Origin: Suttonella indologenes
GTDB taxonomy: Bacteria > Pseudomonadota > Gammaproteobacteria > Cardiobacteriales > Cardiobacteriaceae
Length of the DNA: 64,000 nt
Assembly: GCF_900460215.1 (NCBI RefSeq)
Contig: NZ_UHIA01000004.1
Span: 1,558,001 to 1,622,000 of the forward strand
Direction of reading: 5' to 3'
The number at the start of each line of letters is the position of its first letter. Position 1 is the first letter of the stretch. Below, piece by piece: positions 31,482 to 39,177 of the stretch. Position numbers and translations under genes: made by a program. The notes under the pieces were generated by a model. That model was given only the letters and a program-made list of their open reading frames with translations. It was not told the origin of the DNA and made no database searches.

Positions 31482-31829
31482 TTAAAACAGACCTTTTAAT
31501 TCCCGATAACAAACCACCACCGTCGGCGCAATCATCTCAAGTAAAATCTGCGGGCGCTTACGCTCGTTCGCCAACCCGATCATTTGCTCAGTGTTCATAT
31601 TTTTTGCCGCTTCCTGCGAAGCGCATTGGCAGACCTGCTTTTTATAGAAATCGGCATCATTACCCAAGGCAATTTTGCCCAGCTGCCAAATTTGCTGCCC
31701 TTCGATATAGCGGTGGCATTCATTATTCAGCCATGTGGCGGCAAGCTGCTGCCCGACGCCCGTACCCTGTTGATTGGCGCAGCCTGTCAATGCCGCCCCT
31801 ATCAAGACAATGAAAAAGACGTTTTTCAT
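31482..31829 (-). CDS. Small lipoprotein, function unknown
   Basis: 115 residues beginning MKNVFFIVLIGAALTGCANQ, a typical lipobox (LTGC), so the protein is probably anchored to a membrane through C17. The mature part has a VCQCAS motif and another Cys near the end (VVVCYRELK). The ATG overlaps the aroG stop by 4 bp (ATGA), which points to coupled translation. A longer reading frame opens at 31889 but would run into aroG. I do not recognise the family. Confidence 0.68.
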   Translation of the reverse strand: MKNVFFIVLIGAALTGCANQQGTGVGQQLAATWLNNECHRYIEGQQIWQLGKIALGNDADFYKKQVCQCASQEAAKNMNTEQMIGLANERKRPQILLEMIAPTVVVCYRELKGLF

Positions 31830-32878
31830 ACCATTCTCGCTTTGGCGGCTTGTGCCAATTCGGCAAGAATTTTCTCGGTATCTTCCCAACCGATGCAGGC
31901 ATCGGTAATGCTTTGTCCATAAACTTCCGCTTTGCCGTCAATCAATTTTTGGCTGCCGGCGACCAAATGGCTTTCAATCATCACGCCGAAAATCGCCGCA
32001 TTTCCCGCTTGGATTTGCGCGCAGACATCTGCACCGACCAGCATTTGCCGCTCATATTGCTTTAAGGAATTGGCGTGACTGAAATCAATCATAATTTTTG
32101 CCGGCAGTCCTGTTTTTTCCAATAGGGCTTCGCAGTCGGCGACCGATTGCGCATCGTAATTCGGCGCTTTGCTGCCGCCGCGCAGGATAATATGTGCATC
32201 TTCATTGCCTTTGGTGTTCACAATGGCGGAATGCCCGAATTTGGTCACGGATAAAAAGGCGTGCGGCGCATTGGCGGAAGCGATGGCATCAACGGCTATC
32301 TGCATGTCGCCGTTAGTGGCGTTTTTAAAGCCTACGGGGCAGGATAAGCCCGATGCCAATTGGCGGTGCACTTGACTTTCGGTGGTACGCGCGCCGATTG
32401 CGCCCCATGCAACCATATCGGCAATGTATTGCGGGGTAATCATGTCTAAAAATTCGGTCGCCACCGGCATGCCCATTTCATTGAGCGATAATAATAGATG
32501 TCGGGCGTGGCGCAAGCCGTCATTGATGGCAAAGCTGCCGTCTAAGAAAGGATCGTTTAAAAAGCCTTTCCAACCGACCGTGGTGCGCGGTTTTTCAAAA
32601 TAGACCCGCATAACGATTTCAAGGCTGTCTTGATATTGCTCGCGCAGCGGCAGCAAGCGGCGGGCGTAATCTTTCGCCAGCTCGGTATCATGAATCGAGC
32701 AAGGTCCGATAATGACCAGTAAACGGCGGTCTTGCCCGTGCAGCATGGCATGAATTTTATCGCGCGTGTTTTGCGTAACTTCCGCCGCCGCTTGGCTTAG
32801 GGGATATTTTTCCAGCAAAGCAATCGGCGGCAATAGTTCGCGAATTTGGGTAATGCGCAAATCATCTGTATTTTTCAT
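31826..32878 (-). CDS. aroG: 3-deoxy-7-phosphoheptulonate synthase, class I
   Basis: Condenses phosphoenolpyruvate and erythrose 4-phosphate, the first step to aromatic amino acids. The 350-residue protein has the AroFGH-type signatures IIGPCSIHD, MRVYFEKPRTTVGWKG, GARTTESQVHRQLASGLSCP, LRGG and MIDFSHANS. Which isozyme (Phe-, Tyr- or Trp-sensitive) cannot be told from the sequence; the symbol denotes the family. It is divergent from the azurin gene. Confidence 0.9.
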   Translation of the reverse strand: MKNTDDLRITQIRELLPPIALLEKYPLSQAAAEVTQNTRDKIHAMLHGQDRRLLVIIGPCSIHDTELAKDYARRLLPLREQYQDSLEIVMRVYFEKPRTTVGWKGFLNDPFLDGSFAINDGLRHARHLLLSLNEMGMPVATEFLDMITPQYIADMVAWGAIGARTTESQVHRQLASGLSCPVGFKNATNGDMQIAVDAIASANAPHAFLSVTKFGHSAIVNTKGNEDAHIILRGGSKAPNYDAQSVADCEALLEKTGLPAKIMIDFSHANSLKQYERQMLVGADVCAQIQAGNAAIFGVMIESHLVAGSQKLIDGKAEVYGQSITDACIGWEDTEKILAELAQAAKARMV

Positions 32879-32978
32879 AAATCCTCATTAAGACAAATCA
32901 ATAATCAAACATCGCATCATAGCCTTAAATAACAAGATTGACAAAGTATTCCGCCGACTTATTAAGTCCCGCTTAGGA

Positions 32979-32992
32979 TTGATTTCTATCAA
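32979..32992 (+). promoter_or_regulatory. FNR/ANR-type binding site upstream of azurin
   Basis: TTGATTTCTATCAA is a perfect match to the FNR consensus TTGAT-N4-ATCAA. It lies 102 bp before the azurin ATG and about 100 bp from the divergent aroG start. This fits oxygen-responsive control of azurin, which is known in other bacteria. I see no unambiguous -10 box at the ideal spacing, so the transcription start is unassigned. Confidence 0.72.
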
Positions 32993-33094
32993 CACCTTAC
33001 CATTTTGTTTAATAACTTTACCTCAAGACGATAATTGCGCTATTATCAGCACAATGCAAATTGCATTATTTTGATTAACTGAAGAGGAACTTCT

Positions 33095-33586
33095 ATGAAA
33101 AAATTGATGATTTCAACATTATTGGCTGCTTTAAGCATGAACGCGATGGCGCAAGAGGCTGCAAAAGCCGAAGAAGCTGCAGCAGCCGGTGCTGACAAAT
33201 GCGCTATCACTATTTCTGGTGACGATGCGATGAAATTCGACGTGAAAGAATTCAGCATCAATAAAAGCGAATGCCCTGAATTCACCGTACATTTGAAACA
33301 TGTCGGTAAATTGCCTGCGGTGGCAATGGGACACAATGTGGTAGTAACCAAAAAAGCCGATATGGAAGCCGTCGCTAAAGACGCTATTGCTGCCGGTCCT
33401 GCTAAAGGGTACATCAAAGAAGGTGATGAGCGCATTGTTGCCCACACCAAATTAATTGGCGGCGGTCAAGAAGATTCTGTGACTTTCAAAACCGAAGGTT
33501 TGGAAGCCGGTACCGAATACGAATTCTTCTGCAGCTTCCCCGGTCACTATGCTGTGATGAAAGGCGGCATTACTGTCAGCGAGTAA
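33095..33586 (+). CDS. azu: Azurin, periplasmic blue copper protein
   Basis: Small electron carrier. A Sec signal peptide (MKKLMISTLLAALSMNAMA) is followed by an Ala/Glu-rich segment and the cupredoxin domain. The type 1 copper ligands are all present: H80 in AMGHNVVV, and C146, H151 and M155 in FFCSFPGHYAVM. C36 and C60 make the usual disulfide. The Ala/Glu spacer recalls Neisseria Laz, but there is no lipobox, so it should be soluble. The ribosome-binding site is GAGGAA. It probably passes electrons to an oxidase, peroxidase or denitrification enzyme. Confidence 0.94.
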   Translation: MKKLMISTLLAALSMNAMAQEAAKAEEAAAAGADKCAITISGDDAMKFDVKEFSINKSECPEFTVHLKHVGKLPAVAMGHNVVVTKKADMEAVAKDAIAAGPAKGYIKEGDERIVAHTKLIGGGQEDSVTFKTEGLEAGTEYEFFCSFPGHYAVMKGGITVSE

Positions 33587-33600
33587 TCGCCATACTGACA

Positions 33601-33626
33601 AAGCCTCGCCGATGCGAGGCTTTTTT
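33601..33626 (+). terminator. Terminator after azurin
   Basis: Stem AAGCCTCG paired with CGAGGCTT, six-base loop, then a run of T. It starts 15 bp after the stop codon. Confidence 0.9.
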
Positions 33627-33655
33627 CATACCCGTCCTTAAAAACTTTGCCTTAA

Positions 33656-34657
33656 ATGAACATCCTAGAAGCGCAAGCGCCTCAACAGCACAAACGGCGT
33701 TTCCCGACGGCTAAACGAGCACCGCTGCATCCGCTCGGCACTTGTCGGGCAATGGCGCAGTTGATTTTTTTGCCGCAACGCTACCGCCCGCCCGAGGCGC
33801 TGCCCATGTCTTCGCCGAATTGGGCGGATTTTCTTGCACCCAATCCGCAGGCGCAATTCATTTGGTTCGGACATTCCAGCCTTTTGGCGCAGATGCAAGG
33901 ACAAAAGATTTTCTTTGACCCGGTTTTTGCCCGCTATGCCTCGCCGATTCCGATAATGGCGAAACGTTTTCAGGCAGCGCCTGCGCCGCTAAAAGCCCTG
34001 CCGCCAATGGATTGGATTATCATCAGCCACAATCATTATGACCATCTTGACCGCCACGCTATAGGTTTTTTTGCCCGCCAAAAGCAGTGTCGATTTGCCG
34101 TACCGCTGGGTTTGGGAAAATGGTTGGCGCAATGCAGCGTTTCCAAAGCACGCATACAGGAGCTGGATTGGTGGCAGTTTTTAGATGTATCTGACGCAGT
34201 GCGCCTGCATGCCCTGCCCAGTCTGCATTATTCGGGGCGGCATCTGTTTGACGGCAACCGCTCGCTGTGTTGTAGCTATGCATTGTGCGATGCACAGGAA
34301 AAATTCTATTTTTCCGGCGACAGTTTCTACGGCGGCGGCGCGCATTTCGCCGCAATCGGGCAAAAATTCGGCGGCTTCGATGTGGCTTTTATTGAAAACG
34401 GACAATATCACGCGGCTTGGCGCGACAATCATATGCAGCCGCAAGACAGCGTCAAAGCGGCACTTGACCTGCAAGCCCGCCGCTTGATGCCGATACATTG
34501 GGGCGCTTACGCCTTATCGCCGCATGCTTGGAACGCCCCTGTAATCGCCAGCAGCGCAGAAGCGCAGAGAGCAGGCGTGGATATGCTGACGCCGCTGATA
34601 GGCGAGATTTTTTCCGCCCACAGTCCTAGTCGCTCATGGTGGCGCGATAAAGAGTAA
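33656..34657 (+). CDS. MBL-fold metallohydrolase of the UlaG/NAPE-PLD-like group
   Basis: 333 residues with the metal-binding motif ISHNHYDHLD, preceded by IWFGHSSLL and followed by FYFSGDSFYGG and PIHWGAY, all typical of the RomA/UlaG/NAPE-PLD branch of the metallo-beta-lactamase fold. These enzymes bind two metal ions and hydrolyse phosphoester or lactone bonds; the substrate here is unknown. No good ribosome-binding site is seen at 33656, and an internal ATG at 33752 is an alternative. It is convergent with lpxR, with 16 bp between. Confidence 0.82.
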   Translation: MNILEAQAPQQHKRRFPTAKRAPLHPLGTCRAMAQLIFLPQRYRPPEALPMSSPNWADFLAPNPQAQFIWFGHSSLLAQMQGQKIFFDPVFARYASPIPIMAKRFQAAPAPLKALPPMDWIIISHNHYDHLDRHAIGFFARQKQCRFAVPLGLGKWLAQCSVSKARIQELDWWQFLDVSDAVRLHALPSLHYSGRHLFDGNRSLCCSYALCDAQEKFYFSGDSFYGGGAHFAAIGQKFGGFDVAFIENGQYHAAWRDNHMQPQDSVKAALDLQARRLMPIHWGAYALSPHAWNAPVIASSAEAQRAGVDMLTPLIGEIFSAHSPSRSWWRDKE

Positions 34658-34673
34658 TTCCCGCCGCCGACAT

Positions 34674-35762
34674 TTAAAAGCGGTAATTCAAGGAAATCGA
34701 GCCGAAGGTCGATTCTTTGCTGTGCGGGGATTTGAATTCTTTGCTGCGCCAGTTAAAGGTATAGCTTAAGCGCAGGCGCTGATAAGTATAGGCCGCGCCG
34801 ATTTCCGCATCATAGACAATCGGTTCTTTTTTCACGCTATAGCTGTCTTTAAAGGTGTTGCCGTCAAGGAAGATATTGCGTGCCACCGCTCGGGCGTCAA
34901 AGCCGGCAAACAGCATCCAAGAATGTCCGCTCTCCGGCGTTTCAAAAAATCCGCTGCCCGAAATGGCGGGACGCACGCGCATAGGACGGGTCTGCCAAGG
35001 CATATCCTGCGGCATCAAATCCAGACTGAATCCCGCATTAGCATAGGTGTACACCGTTCCCAAAGTGACGCCGAAATGCGGATTAAAGCGGGTGTACAGG
35101 CTATCGCCGATTTTGCTGCGCCACAGTCCCGGATAAGTACGCTCCCAAGACAGCATCGCCACAGGCTCGTCAGAAATCTGATGCGCCCAGCCCGCGGGTT
35201 TTTCCGCATCAATCAGTTTATGATACTCCGTCTGCACCTGCTTGCCCAAAGCAGAAGGACCGACCATGCCCAGCGTCAATTCAACATCATCAATATAATT
35301 ATCCACCGCCGTGCTCACGCCGATCGAGCCGTATAAAAAGCCGGCATAAGGGCGGTCGCCCTCAATCACATCCGCCGCCGAAATATCATGCGGCGTATAA
35401 ATATTTTGCCCCAGCGAATAATAGCTGGTCGTGGTTTTATTGACTTGGAACATCGGCAATACCCTGTCCAGCCAATGAATTAAGGCAGGCTGATCGCGCC
35501 CTACATCAAAATACGTCAAACGGATGCCGTTGGTATAATCGCGGTCGCGTCCGGATCCGAACAAATCGTTTTCCGAGCTAATCGTGAAAAAACGCTCGTT
35601 CTCACGCAAAATATCCGCCGGAATCTCCGCCGCGATATTGCTGGGTCTGCCTTCCGGTACGGGTGCCGGAGTCGGCGTAACAGAGAATAAAGGACTTGCC
35701 GTCTGCGCCCAAATCAGACCAGAAAACGAGAACAGCCATGCAAAAATCATCGGGTTTTTCAT
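34674..35762 (-). CDS. lpxR: LpxR-like outer-membrane lipid A 3'-O-deacylase
   Basis: Outer-membrane beta-barrel expected to remove the 3'-acyloxyacyl group of lipid A. The 362-residue protein has a signal peptide (MKNPMIFAWLFSFSGLIWAQ), then FFTISSENDLFGSGRDRDYTNG with the conserved Asn/Asp and calcium-site residues, and DRPYAGFLYGSIG. It ends in YRF, the aromatic terminus read by the barrel-assembly machinery. The start at 35762 has GGGGAAG upstream; an in-frame ATG at 35780 is less likely. The family is DUF2219/LpxR; the activity is inferred from it. Confidence 0.85.
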   Translation of the reverse strand: MKNPMIFAWLFSFSGLIWAQTASPLFSVTPTPAPVPEGRPSNIAAEIPADILRENERFFTISSENDLFGSGRDRDYTNGIRLTYFDVGRDQPALIHWLDRVLPMFQVNKTTTSYYSLGQNIYTPHDISAADVIEGDRPYAGFLYGSIGVSTAVDNYIDDVELTLGMVGPSALGKQVQTEYHKLIDAEKPAGWAHQISDEPVAMLSWERTYPGLWRSKIGDSLYTRFNPHFGVTLGTVYTYANAGFSLDLMPQDMPWQTRPMRVRPAISGSGFFETPESGHSWMLFAGFDARAVARNIFLDGNTFKDSYSVKKEPIVYDAEIGAAYTYQRLRLSYTFNWRSKEFKSPHSKESTFGSISLNYRF

Positions 35763-35876
35763 ATCTTCCCCAAAGGTCAAAAACGCTTATTATCGCATAA
35801 GCCGTATGGCGGCGTTTGCGGCATATGGCATTCAAGCAAATGCCACTATATAATTCAGGATTTTACCCAATCTATC

Positions 35877-36602
35877 ATGCGCATTTTAAGCTACAACATC
35901 CAAGCCGCGATTCATTCGAACAGCTACCTCAGCTACAGCTACCAATGGCCACGGCAACTCCTGCCCACTCCCGCCAAAAAGCGCAATCTTGAGCGGATTG
36001 CCGAATTTCTGCGCGATTTCGATGTCGTCTGCCTACAGGAAATCGAACTGGGCGGACTGCGCAACGGCTTTAAAAGCCAGCATGCACAATTGCTGGAACT
36101 GACCGATTTTCCCTATGATGCGGTGCAAACCAACCGCCGCGTCGGACAACTGTCCCTGCACGGCAATCTCATTCTCAGCCGCTACCCCCTCAACATCATC
36201 CTAGACAGCCCTCTGCCCTCGCAAATCAAAGGACGCGGCGTATTGGCGGCAAGCATCGACCTGAACGCCCAAGACACGCTTATAATTGCCAACACCCATT
36301 TAAGCCTCGGCAAACTCGACCAACACCGCCAATTGCGTTTTATCCGCACCCGATTGCAAAACCATGACAACATTCTGATTTGCGGCGATTTGAATTGCCG
36401 CCCCGACAGCAGCGCGCTGCGCGTTCTGACCGAACACGGCTACCGCCTGCTCGGCAGACAGCAAGCCAGCTTTCCCAGCTGGAAACCGCAGAAAGCCCTC
36501 GACCATGCGCTCTTTAACAGCCGCTTGGCAGCCGATGCGCAAATCCTGCCCTTTCGCGCCTCCGACCACCTTCCCCTAGCCATCACCATCCACCATGAAT
36601 AG
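35877..36602 (+). CDS. Endonuclease/exonuclease/phosphatase-family protein
   Basis: 241 residues with the four EEP-fold motifs in order: MRILSYNIQ, VVCLQEIE (metal Glu), ICGDLN (catalytic Asp/Asn) and SDHLPLAI (catalytic His). Members cut nucleic acids, inositol phosphates or sphingomyelin. The short form without a signal peptide suggests a cytoplasmic phosphodiesterase, substrate unknown. It overlaps argA by 8 bp, so the two are probably translated together. Confidence 0.83.
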   Translation: MRILSYNIQAAIHSNSYLSYSYQWPRQLLPTPAKKRNLERIAEFLRDFDVVCLQEIELGGLRNGFKSQHAQLLELTDFPYDAVQTNRRVGQLSLHGNLILSRYPLNIILDSPLPSQIKGRGVLAASIDLNAQDTLIIANTHLSLGKLDQHRQLRFIRTRLQNHDNILICGDLNCRPDSSALRVLTEHGYRLLGRQQASFPSWKPQKALDHALFNSRLAADAQILPFRASDHLPLAITIHHE

Positions 36603-37887
36603 CCAAGACTTTCTCTCCTTTTTCCGCCAAGCCGCGCCCTACATCCACCGCCACCGCGGCAAAACCTTCGTCCTGCATTTTGAAGCCGACTTCGACAATC
36701 CGCACATGACCGCCATGCTGCACGACTGCGCCCTCCTGCACAGCCTCGGCATTCGCCTCATACTCGTGCCGGCGATTCGCCGCCAAATCGAACGCAACCT
36801 TGCCGCCGCAGGACTCAGATCCCGCTTTAGCGGCAACTACCGCATCAGCGAAAAAGCCCATATGCCCGCCATCATCAACGCCGCCGGCAGCGTACAACTC
36901 GCCATTGAAGCCACCCTTTCCATGGGCGCGGTCAACTCCCCCATGCAAGACGCCGCCGTTCAAATCAGCAGCGGCAACTACCTCGCCGCCAAACCGCTGG
37001 GCATCCTCAAAGGCATTGACTTCGCCATGACCGGCAGCATCCGCAAAATCCACACCGAAGCCATCCGCAAACACCTTGCCGACCACGCCATCGTCCTCAT
37101 GAACGCCATCGGCTTCAGCAACACCGGCGAATGCTACAACCTCAACAGCGACGAAATCGCTGCCGCCACCGCCGCCGCCGTCAAAGCCGACAAACTCATC
37201 TACCTCAGCGCCCAAGTCGAAAACTACCTTGCCGCCCAATACCCGCACCAACTCAACCCCGCCGCCGCCCGTCACAGCCAATACCCCGACACATGGCTCT
37301 GCCAACGCCTCAACCTCGCCGCTAATGTCTGCGAACAAGGCATCGCCCGCGTGCATCTCATCGACCACGCACGCGAAGGCGCACTCCTGCAAGAACTCTT
37401 CACCCGTGACGGCAAAGGCATCATGGTAACCGCCGAACACTACGACCAACTGCGCCCAGCCACCGCCGACGACATCAACCACATCATCGCCCTCATCCGT
37501 CCCATGGAAGAACAAGGCATACTCGTACCGCGCAGCCGCGCCACGCTGGAACAAGAAATCGAACACTTCCACGTCCTCATGCGCGACAACACCATCATCG
37601 CCTGCGCCGCCCTCTACCCCTATCCGCAAGAACAGACCGCCGAACTCGCCTGTCTGGCAGTCGCTCCCGAATACCGTCAACACCACCGCGCCGACTACCT
37701 GCTCGCCGAACTGGAAAAACGCGCCCGTAGCATAGGACTACGCAGCCTCTTCCTACTCACCACCCAAACAGGACAATGGTTTGAAGAACGCGGCTTCACG
37801 CCGATTGACATCAGTGAACTGCCGCAGAAAAAACAAGACAACTACAACCGCGCGCGCAACTCGCGCCCCTATCGCAAAACACTCTGA
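36595..37887 (+). CDS. argA: Amino-acid N-acetyltransferase (N-acetylglutamate synthase)
   Basis: First enzyme of arginine synthesis. The 430 residues comprise an N-terminal amino-acid kinase-like domain (VLHFEADF, GIRLILVPA, RKIHTEAIRKHL, YLSAQVENYLA) and a C-terminal GNAT acetyltransferase domain (LACLAVAPEYRQHHRADYLL, LFLLTTQTGQWFEERGF). This two-domain layout is the classical ArgA. The segment is rich in C at third codon positions compared with the genes on either side. It overlaps the preceding gene and is followed by dgkA after 17 bp. Confidence 0.93.
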   Translation: MNSQDFLSFFRQAAPYIHRHRGKTFVLHFEADFDNPHMTAMLHDCALLHSLGIRLILVPAIRRQIERNLAAAGLRSRFSGNYRISEKAHMPAIINAAGSVQLAIEATLSMGAVNSPMQDAAVQISSGNYLAAKPLGILKGIDFAMTGSIRKIHTEAIRKHLADHAIVLMNAIGFSNTGECYNLNSDEIAAATAAAVKADKLIYLSAQVENYLAAQYPHQLNPAAARHSQYPDTWLCQRLNLAANVCEQGIARVHLIDHAREGALLQELFTRDGKGIMVTAEHYDQLRPATADDINHIIALIRPMEEQGILVPRSRATLEQEIEHFHVLMRDNTIIACAALYPYPQEQTAELACLAVAPEYRQHHRADYLLAELEKRARSIGLRSLFLLTTQTGQWFEERGFTPIDISELPQKKQDNYNRARNSRPYRKTL

Positions 37888-37904
37888 ACAAGGATAGACA
37901 ACTC

Positions 37905-38291
37905 ATGGAAGACAAAGACATCAAAACCAACGACATGAAAGGCAAAGACGGCTGGCAGCGCATCATCAACGCCGCCCATTACTCCAAAGACGGCTTTATC
38001 GCCGCCTTTCGCCACGAAGCCGCCTTCCGCCAACTCAGCATCGGCAATGCCGTTTTATTCATCGCCGTATGGTGCTTCGACTTCAGCGCCGCCGAACGCA
38101 TGATGCTCATCGCCGCCTCCTTTCTCTCCATCATCGTCGAACTCTTCAACACCGGCATTGAAGCGACCATCGACTACATTTCCTTGGAAAAACACCCGCT
38201 TGCCAAACGCGCCAAAGACGTCGGCTCCGCCGCGCAATTCATGGCAATGTGCTTAATCGGCATCCTGTGGCTGATTGCCCTGTTCGGCTAA
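37905..38291 (+). CDS. dgkA: Diacylglycerol kinase
   Basis: Small inner-membrane enzyme that phosphorylates diacylglycerol to phosphatidic acid, recycling lipid released during periplasmic glucan or lipopolysaccharide modification. The 128-residue protein has three membrane segments and the family block ELFNTGIEATIDY, then LAKRAKDVGSAAQ. The N-terminus carries an extra Lys/Asp-rich stretch of about 16 residues. An AAGGAT site precedes the start. Confidence 0.94.
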   Translation: MEDKDIKTNDMKGKDGWQRIINAAHYSKDGFIAAFRHEAAFRQLSIGNAVLFIAVWCFDFSAAERMMLIAASFLSIIVELFNTGIEATIDYISLEKHPLAKRAKDVGSAAQFMAMCLIGILWLIALFG

Positions 38292-38366
38292 GAATCGCCC
38301 TGCCATATTGCCAGCACTTTTGAATAAAGATAGCATAAGACGCTCTGCCAGCCATCAGGAGCCGCC

Positions 38367-38606
38367 ATGCCCTCTGTTTTCATCAAAAACCTGTCCGAAG
38401 CCACCCGCCATGCCATCAAAATGCGCGCCCGTGCCGCCGGTCACAGCACGGAAACGGAAATCCGCCTGATTTTGGACAATATTGCCCTCAGTCAGCACAA
38501 AGTAAAATTAGGCTCGATGCTCTCCGCCATCGGTCAGGAATCAGGCGGCATGGATTGGGATAATCTGCGCGACAACAGCACCGAAGCGGCAGTCTCATTC
38601 GAATGA
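38367..38606 (+). CDS. FitA-like ribbon-helix-helix antitoxin
   Basis: 79 residues. MPSVFIKNLSEATRHAIKMR and ARAAGHSTETEIRLIL match the Arc/MetJ-like DNA-binding fold of plasmid-stability and FitA antitoxins. The C-terminal tail would bind and block a PIN toxin. The toxin start overlaps its stop by 4 bp, the usual arrangement, but the toxin is truncated, so this is probably an orphan antitoxin. An AGGAG site is present. Confidence 0.85.
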   Translation: MPSVFIKNLSEATRHAIKMRARAAGHSTETEIRLILDNIALSQHKVKLGSMLSAIGQESGGMDWDNLRDNSTEAAVSFE

Positions 38607-38695
38607 TTCTGCTCGATACCAATGTCATCTCAGAACCCTCACGCCCGCAGCCCGATATTTCTCGCTATTTACTGATATATAAAACAAATAGTTAA
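38603..38695 (+). pseudogene. Truncated FitB/VapC-type PIN toxin
   Basis: Only the first strand of a PIN domain survives: MILLDTNVISEPSRPQP, with the first catalytic Asp. After about 23 plausible residues the sequence turns AT-rich and a stop follows at codon 31, against a usual length near 140. The remaining acidic residues are lost. The truncation point coincides with the start of the AT-rich ATPase-PIN segment. Confidence 0.82.
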
Positions 38696-38706
38696 TAGAA
38701 ATATTA

Positions 38707-39177
38707 TCAAAAATTATCATTTTTCTCGCGTTCATATTGCTCATATAAAGCGCCTATTGCTTTCATATCACGATCTTTTGAAAGAATCTCTAAATTATAT
38801 ATTTTTGCCGTAGCAAAATGAAACATATCAAATTGATATTTTTAAATATTTTTTTCACCACTCTGCTTTTGCTTTACTAGTTCTTGTTTTGCCCTATCCA
38901 AACGAAATAAATTTCTAGCCAAATCAGAAATATCATTATTTATTTCAATAGTTTGAATTCGTCTTAATGCTTCTTTTAGTTTCTTTAATCTATCTGTATC
39001 ATTCCAATCTACGCCGCGCAAAACTTCATGACGAATTAAAGGTGTTAAAAAGAACAGCGCCTCAGAGGCTTGCAACTTATCTTCGAAATCACGCAACACC
39101 TCGGCTTTTTTATTTGAATCTGCTTTAGGATCTGCCAAATAAATCAGATAATTTGTATCTAATAAATACCTTTTCAT
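38707..39177 (-). pseudogene. PIN-domain nuclease paired with an AAA ATPase, in-frame stop
   Basis: The open part (111 residues, stop at 38842-38844) begins MKRYLLDTNYLIYLADPKA with the first catalytic Asp, and has PLIRHEVLRG with the conserved Glu. Directly past the TAA the same frame continues with KYQFDMFHFATAKIYNLEIL, then SKDRDM, to a TGA at 38707-38709. These are exactly the two remaining acidic motifs of a PIN domain. A single change in one codon (for example AAA to TAA) would account for it. The intact protein would be about 156 residues. The gene overlaps the ATPase by 4 bp. The truncated product lacks the last catalytic acids and is probably inactive. Confidence 0.78.

Noticed and set aside
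36583..37686. Long minus-strand frame of 367 codons opposite argA, very Gly- and Val-rich
   Set aside because: It mirrors the argA codon pattern, has no ribosome-binding site and no family resemblance; argA is certain on the plus strand.
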